This document shows, one piece after another, positions 59,670 to 64,000 of a DNA stretch of 64,000 bases. The stretch's first letter is position 1; every line of letters starts with the position of its first letter. The position numbers and the translations under genes were made by a program. The DNA is from Halomonas lysinitropha (GTDB lineage Bacteria > Pseudomonadota > Gammaproteobacteria > Pseudomonadales > Halomonadaceae): the NCBI RefSeq assembly GCF_902500215.1, contig NZ_CABVOU010000019.1, positions 42,152-106,151 of the forward strand, in the 5' to 3' direction. The notes beneath the pieces were generated by a model. That model saw only the letters and a list, made by a program, of their open reading frames with translations. It was not told the DNA's origin and made no database searches.

Positions 59670-62120
59670 TCAGCCGGCGGGCTGGTAGAGGGCGTCTTCC
59701 AGTTCGTGGACCGCGCGGGTGTAGCCGGGCTTGCCGCCGAAGGCCTGGACCAGTTCCATGGGGGCGCCGATCTCGCTGAAGGGCGCGACATTGAGCACGT
59801 TGATGTCCTCGATGGGCGTGATGCCGGCATCGGCGTACTTGTCGACCAGGGATTCCAGCACCTGGCGCGCCTGGCCCTCGTAGCGATTGAAGATGTCGCG
59901 CTTCCTCACCTGCTCGGCGCGCTCGCGGCGGGTCAGCGGCGGTCGGTCGAAGGCGATGTAACAGATCACGTCGAAGGGGTCGGGTTCGTCGCCGAGCTTG
60001 TCGCCCAGGTCCTTGATCAGGTCTTCCCAGAAGATGCCGTTCTCCTCCAGCTCCTCGAGGATCGCCTGCTTGCGCTCGGCGTCCTGCCAGCGGCGCAGGA
60101 AGTCGTCCAGGGAGGTGAACTGCTCCTTGACCTTCTTGCGGGTGTAGTCCCGCAGGCTCTCGGTGATCAGCTTGCCGTCCGGGCCCAGGTACTGCACCCG
60201 CTCGGCCACCACGCTGACCGCCACGTCATCGACCACGTACTTGACCCGCTTGCCGGGGCCGTCCTCCCCGGTGATATCGACACCGGCGTCGTCGGACTGC
60301 CAGGTGGCGCCGGGCTCGACCTCGTAGTCGCCCCAGGTGTCTTCGATGCCTTCCGCCTGGGTGTCGGTGAGCGCCTCGGCGCTGTCGCCGGGGGCCACCG
60401 CGTCCTCGGCCAGTTCGTCATCCGGCACCATGGGGTCGTCGCCACTGGGCTGGTAGACCTTCACCGGTTCGCCGTCGAAGTCGGGATCCGCGAACAGCTC
60501 GGTGGCCTTCTTGAAATCGAGGATGGTGAACCAGTGCTTGTGGTAGTCGTCGTTGATGCGTGTGCCGCGGCCGATGATCTGCTTGAACTCGGTCATCGAC
60601 TGGATGCGCTGGTCGAGCACGATCAGCTTGCAGGTCTGGGCGTCGACGCCGGTGGTCATCAGCTTGCTGGTGGTGGCGATGACCGGGTAGCGCGCCTCGG
60701 GATCGATGAAGTTATCGAGCTCGGCCTTGCCTTCCTTTTCGTCGCCGGTGATGCGCATCACGTACTTGCGGTTTTCGGCCACGCGCCTGGGATTCAAGTT
60801 GACCAGCGCCTGGCGCATGCGCTCGGCATGGTCGATGTCCTCGCAGAAGACGATGGTCTTCTGGTAGGGGTCGCTGCCCTCGAGGAAATCGGTGATCCGG
60901 CGGGCCACCAGTTGGGTGCGCGGCTCGATCACCAGCTGTCGGTCGAAGTCCTTCTGGTTGTAGATGCGGTCCTCGATCTCCTGGCCGAGCTTGTCCACCT
61001 GGCCCTTGCTGGGCCGCCAGCCCTGGAGGTCGCGGTCGATATCCACCCGCACCACCTTGTAGGGGGCGAGGAAGCCGTCCTCGATGCCCTGCTTGAGCGA
61101 GTAGGTGTAGACCGGCGCGCCGAAGTAATCGATGTTGGAGACCTCTTTCGTCTCCTTGGGCGTGGCGGTCAGGCCGATGTGGGTGGCCGAGGAGAAGTAT
61201 TCGAGGATAGAGCGCCAGGCGGAGTCCACCGCCGCGCTGCTACGGTGGCATTCGTCGATGACGATCAGGTCGAAGAAGTCCGGCGAGAACTGCTTGTAGA
61301 TGTTCTGCGCCTCCTCGCTGCCGGTGACCGCCTGGTAGAGTGAGAGGTAGATCTCGAAGGACTTGTCCACCGTGCGGTTGGTGACCTTGGTCATCGCCTG
61401 GCCGAACGGCTTGAAGTCGTTGTTCTTGGTCTGGTCGACCAGGATGTTGCGGTCGGCGAGGAAGAGGATGCGTTTCTTCTGCTTGGCCTTCCATAGCCGC
61501 CAGATGATCTGGAAGGCAGTGAAGGTCTTGCCGGTGCCGGTGGCCATCACCAGCAGGATGCGGTCCTGCCCGCGGGCCACGGCCTCCACGGCGCGGTTGA
61601 TGGCGATGCGCTGGTAGTAGCGCGGGCTGCGGCCGCTGCCGTCATCAAAATAGGGCTGCTCCACCACCGGGCGCTGGGCCGGGCCAATGCCCTTGTAGCG
61701 GCAGTAGCGCTCCCAGAGCGCATCGGGGGAGGGGAAGTCGTCAAGGCCGAGCACGGTCTCGGTCTGGTCGCCCAGGCCGGTGCGGTCGTGAAACAGGAAG
61801 CCATCGCCGTTGCTTGAGAAGACGAAGGGCACGTCCAGGGCATCGCTGTAGGCCAGCGCCTGCTGCATGCCGTCGCCCAGGCTGTGCTTGTTGTCCTTGG
61901 CCTCGATCACCGCGATGGGCTGGTGCTTCTGGTAGCTGAGCAGATAGTCGGCGCGACGCCGCTTGCCCCGTGTGTGCAGCCGCCCGCGCACAATGATACG
62001 CCCGGCGGTGAACGACACCTCCTCACGCACCTGCACCTGGATATCCCAGCCGGCACGCTCCAGTGCCGGGGTGATGAACTTGGTGCAGATATCCCGTTCG
62101 CTGAGGGCCTTCTTGTCCAT
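59670..62120 (-). CDS. hsdR: Type I restriction endonuclease subunit R
   Basis: 816 residues. N-terminal nuclease domain with [20 protein letters not shown] (PD-ExK type), then a superfamily 2 helicase: Walker [18 protein letters not shown]-like [10 protein letters not shown]-like [15 protein letters not shown], and a C-terminal EcoEI-type region. It translocates and cuts unmethylated DNA together with HsdM and HsdS. First gene of hsdR-hsdM-hsdS-nucS-like. Intact motifs suggest an active system. Confidence 0.95.
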   Translation of the reverse strand: MDKKALSERDICTKFITPALERAGWDIQVQVREEVSFTAGRIIVRGRLHTRGKRRRADYLLSYQKHQPIAVIEAKDNKHSLGDGMQQALAYSDALDVPFVFSSNGDGFLFHDRTGLGDQTETVLGLDDFPSPDALWERYCRYKGIGPAQRPVVEQPYFDDGSGRSPRYYQRIAINRAVEAVARGQDRILLVMATGTGKTFTAFQIIWRLWKAKQKKRILFLADRNILVDQTKNNDFKPFGQAMTKVTNRTVDKSFEIYLSLYQAVTGSEEAQNIYKQFSPDFFDLIVIDECHRSSAAVDSAWRSILEYFSSATHIGLTATPKETKEVSNIDYFGAPVYTYSLKQGIEDGFLAPYKVVRVDIDRDLQGWRPSKGQVDKLGQEIEDRIYNQKDFDRQLVIEPRTQLVARRITDFLEGSDPYQKTIVFCEDIDHAERMRQALVNLNPRRVAENRKYVMRITGDEKEGKAELDNFIDPEARYPVIATTSKLMTTGVDAQTCKLIVLDQRIQSMTEFKQIIGRGTRINDDYHKHWFTILDFKKATELFADPDFDGEPVKVYQPSGDDPMVPDDELAEDAVAPGDSAEALTDTQAEGIEDTWGDYEVEPGATWQSDDAGVDITGEDGPGKRVKYVVDDVAVSVVAERVQYLGPDGKLITESLRDYTRKKVKEQFTSLDDFLRRWQDAERKQAILEELEENGIFWEDLIKDLGDKLGDEPDPFDVICYIAFDRPPLTRRERAEQVRKRDIFNRYEGQARQVLESLVDKYADAGITPIEDINVLNVAPFSEIGAPMELVQAFGGKPGYTRAVHELEDALYQPAG

Positions 62121-62914
62121 GGCAGCATCCTGCTTCTCGATGGCGGGGCGGGCGTTGGTTACCCAAGCTTACGCCACCCAAGCAGGCTAAGCATCCTGTG
62201 CTAGGCTGAGCTCAGCCAGTATCGAGAAAAGGCAGTAAGACCGCCGGTAGGTACATACGAACAGGAAGAGCGTGCAATGGATAGCAGCCTGCTGGACAGC
62301 CTTCGCCAATACTCCCCCCGCGAGAGCTGGGTCTCCCAGGCTCGATTGGGAAGCTGCCGGCCGGATATGCAGGCTACGTGGCCGAGCCGATGGCTTTTCT
62401 ACGATCATGTTGCTGAACGTCAGCCCAACGCTTGCCATCCGGTCCACCTGAAAGCGCCCTTGCTCGAAATCCTTTGTTGTTCCGAGACCGTGGAGGAACA
62501 GCAGAAATGGATTGTTGTAGCTGAGCGTGAAAGTGTGCAGCTGCTGCCACATGGTGGTATGGAAAAGGTTATAGGGGGATGTGATGCAGTGGCAGTCAGC
62601 TTTCGACCCAAAGCGGCCATGCCGGCAAAGGCAGCAGGCACGTTCATCGGGGATATGTGGCATGCACGACGATCGGTGTTATATTGCCAAGCTATACTTA
62701 ATCCCCGGTGTTTTCAATAGGATAAAAGGTGGTCGACCGCGCAGCATAACATTATTGAACGCGCGTGCGTGTTTTTAAAGTGGGATATGAAGCGCTCGGT
62801 CTGATACATGTTAGGGCGTAAGCCTACTACATCCAAGTGCGCCTATGATCGTGCGGATCTTGGGAATAAATACAAAGAAGATTTAAGATTCGTCAATTGG
62901 CAGGAGGATACCAG
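62121..62914. other. About 790-bp non-coding or degraded stretch
   Basis: No convincing gene. Two opposed frames (62277-62720 plus; 62187-62663 minus) lack recognisable domains or ribosome sites. It includes an imperfect palindrome around GCTTTCGACCCAAAGC (62599-62614), and has lower G+C at its right end. It separates the restriction operon from the PRTase-CE-like gene and may be a junction of mobile DNA. Confidence 0.45.
62599..62614. repeat. Imperfect palindrome with GCTTT / AAAGC arms
   Basis: GCTTT-CGACCC-AAAGC with weaker pairing extending outwards (GGCA ... TGCC) forms a hairpin. It resembles a short palindromic unit that occurs in many bacterial genomes, but only one copy is seen in this window. 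Confidence 0.3.
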
Positions 62915-63919
62915 ATGACCGAACGTGATGACCTGCTCGCCTCCGTCGCGAACGAGATTAAGACCTATAGAAAAGGGGACCTCCCCGAGCCGACACCGGA
63001 GCACGTCGATCGTTGGCTTCATCAGTTCACGCCCGCCCAGCAGTTGCCATTCCTACGTGAATTTGAGCACGTTATCAAGCAGACCTTCTTCACACGAAAG
63101 AACGTAAATGACTTTCTCCGCGCCCTCGTGACCAATCCAAAGCTGGCTGGGGCTGACCCCACGGAGTACTGGTCGTCTGCGAACTTCTTGAACATCCAAC
63201 AGAACGGACAGAGCCAGAGGGAGATGTTGAGGCTCTTCTCGAAGTGCCTTGAGGACGAATGTGGTCTCGATATATATGACTGCGGAGAAGATGGTGGCGA
63301 CTTCATCTATCTTGATGACGTGATGTTTAGTGGTAACCGCGTGGGGAATGACCTCGAGCCATGGATTATCAATGACGCGCCTCAATCGGCCACGGTCAAT
63401 GTCATCGTCGCTGCTCTTCACTCGGGAGGCTGGTGGTATCTGGTCAATAAGAGACTCAAGAATGTAATCGCAGATTCGGGCAAGAACATCTCCGTCACCT
63501 ATTGGCGTGCCCTCGAAATTGAGAATCGGAAGTGGTTCAAGAACAGTTCAGGAGTGCTTTGGCCCACAGCGGTTCCAGATGTGGCGGAGGTTCAGGGTTA
63601 CATTGCTCAGCCGGTAAAGTTCCCCTTTGAGCCTCGACAGCCGAGTGAAGCAGCTATCCAGCCGTTCTCCTCTGAAATGGGCCGTCAAGTCTTGGAGAGC
63701 GAGTTTCTCATCGCTGGTGCTAAGATCAGAGCGAAGAGTGACAACCCAAAGCAGTCTATGCGCCCTCTCGGTTTTAGTCCGTTCGGTGTGGGTTTCGGCT
63801 CGATGATCGTCACCTACCGGAATTGCCCAAACAATTGTCCACTTGCAATGTGGTGGGGAGACCCAGAGGCGAACTCGGGGGCCCTGCACTGGTACCCGCT
63901 ACTAAGTGATTATGCATAA
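62915..63919 (+). CDS. PRTase-CE-like conflict-system protein
   Basis: 334 residues. The core FIYLDDVMFSGNRVGNDL (131-148) resembles the PRPP-binding loop of phosphoribosyltransferases (hydrophobic-DD-hydrophobic-TG type, here DDVMFSG). The C-terminal YRNCPNNCPLAMWWGD and HWYPLL match the PRTase-CE family associated with bacterial conflict (defence) genes. AGGAGG precedes the ATG at 62915. Base composition is more AT-rich than the core genome, consistent with transfer. Its 3-prime end overlaps a convergent frame that continues past the window. Function is not known; family assignment is from motif memory. Confidence 0.65.
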   Translation: MTERDDLLASVANEIKTYRKGDLPEPTPEHVDRWLHQFTPAQQLPFLREFEHVIKQTFFTRKNVNDFLRALVTNPKLAGADPTEYWSSANFLNIQQNGQSQREMLRLFSKCLEDECGLDIYDCGEDGGDFIYLDDVMFSGNRVGNDLEPWIINDAPQSATVNVIVAALHSGGWWYLVNKRLKNVIADSGKNISVTYWRALEIENRKWFKNSSGVLWPTAVPDVAEVQGYIAQPVKFPFEPRQPSEAAIQPFSSEMGRQVLESEFLIAGAKIRAKSDNPKQSMRPLGFSPFGVGFGSMIVTYRNCPNNCPLAMWWGDPEANSGALHWYPLLSDYA

Positions 63920-64000
63920 TTAATCGTGCGTCCCGTGCCATAGTCCCCGAGCAGGCGATGGACCTCAGCGCAGAGCCGATCAAACGAGAGATAGGCTCCC
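63910..64000 (-). CDS. Convergent gene fragment, cut by window edge
   Basis: On the minus strand an open frame enters from beyond the window and stops at 63910 (TAA), giving at least 29 codons (... LSFDRLCAEVHRLLGDYGTGR ...). The stop lies within the palindromic TTATGCATAA shared with the end of the PRTase-CE-like gene. Composition looks coding, but too short to identify. It could be the partner gene of the PRTase-CE protein. Confidence 0.4.
   Translation of the reverse strand, partial: GAYLSFDRLCAEVHRLLGDYGTGRTINYA

Noticed and set aside
59706..61343. Long plus-strand open frame opposite hsdR
   Set aside because: Antisense shadow; hydrophobic low-complexity translation without family match, and hsdR motifs are intact on the other strand.
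62187..62720. Two opposed frames of about 150 codons upstream of the PRTase-like gene
   Set aside because: Neither has a clear ribosome site or recognised domain, they overlap each other, and the region includes a palindrome that could create spurious frames.

Overview
The window is high-G+C gammaproteobacterial chromosome with tightly packed operons. Gene content (respiratory nitrate reduction, cyanophycin turnover, a betaine-type binding protein, a DUF6482-like protein) suggests a denitrifying or nitrate-respiring Halomonadaceae-like bacterium. That placement is inference; no rRNA or tRNA gene was seen.

Region 1 (1-4605, minus strand) is a nitrogen-reserve operon: cyanophycinase, cyanophycin synthetase and isoaspartyl dipeptidase (cut by the window start). 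Together they make cyanophycin, cut it to beta-Asp-Arg and split the dipeptide. A 9-bp-arm inverted repeat lies just upstream of the operon's likely -10 box.

Region 2 (4606-25266) is an anaerobic nitrate-respiration island. It holds NorE/NorF-type accessory genes plus a small membrane protein, three NarK/NNP transporters and a UspA protein on the minus strand, then the NarX-NarL two-component system. Divergent from these are a fourth NarK-like MFS gene, narGHJI, a PPIC-type isomerase, moaB, a decayed moeA remnant and a DNR/NnrR-type Crp/Fnr regulator. Three FNR/DNR boxes and repeated NarL heptamers (TACCTCC/GGAGGTA) tie the transporters and narG to NarXL and an FNR-family regulator.

Region 3 (25271-41347) is mostly housekeeping and transport: thioesterase, TauE/SafE permease, DacA-type carboxypeptidase with a SPOR domain, EamA exporter, thiM-thiE behind a TPP riboswitch, SulP transporter divergent from a ribbon-helix-helix protein, glyoxalase I, an orphan glycine-betaine-type binding protein, a YgiD-like dioxygenase, and an AttH/FtsX-like ABC operon containing a VTT-family membrane protein.

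Region 4 (41374-51773) has the ABC ATPase of that operon, a MntA-HepT toxin-antitoxin pair, a zinc ABC operon behind a Zur-like box and headed by a small His-rich membrane protein, a UbiH/UbiF-type hydroxylase, TspO, a methyltransferase, a DUF4349 lipoprotein, an aldo/keto reductase and a YbfB-type MFS protein.

Region 5 (51880-64000) looks like accessory or defence DNA. It has a split HipA-like kinase next to a HipA-N-like/HIRAN protein, then mscL and a PheC-like periplasmic protein, then hsdR-hsdM-hsdS with a NucS-like nuclease in one operon. Beyond a roughly 800-bp non-coding stretch lie a PRTase-CE-like gene and the tail of a convergent gene. The two-gene HipA/HIRAN cassette and the PRTase-CE locus are the best candidates for poorly described systems.
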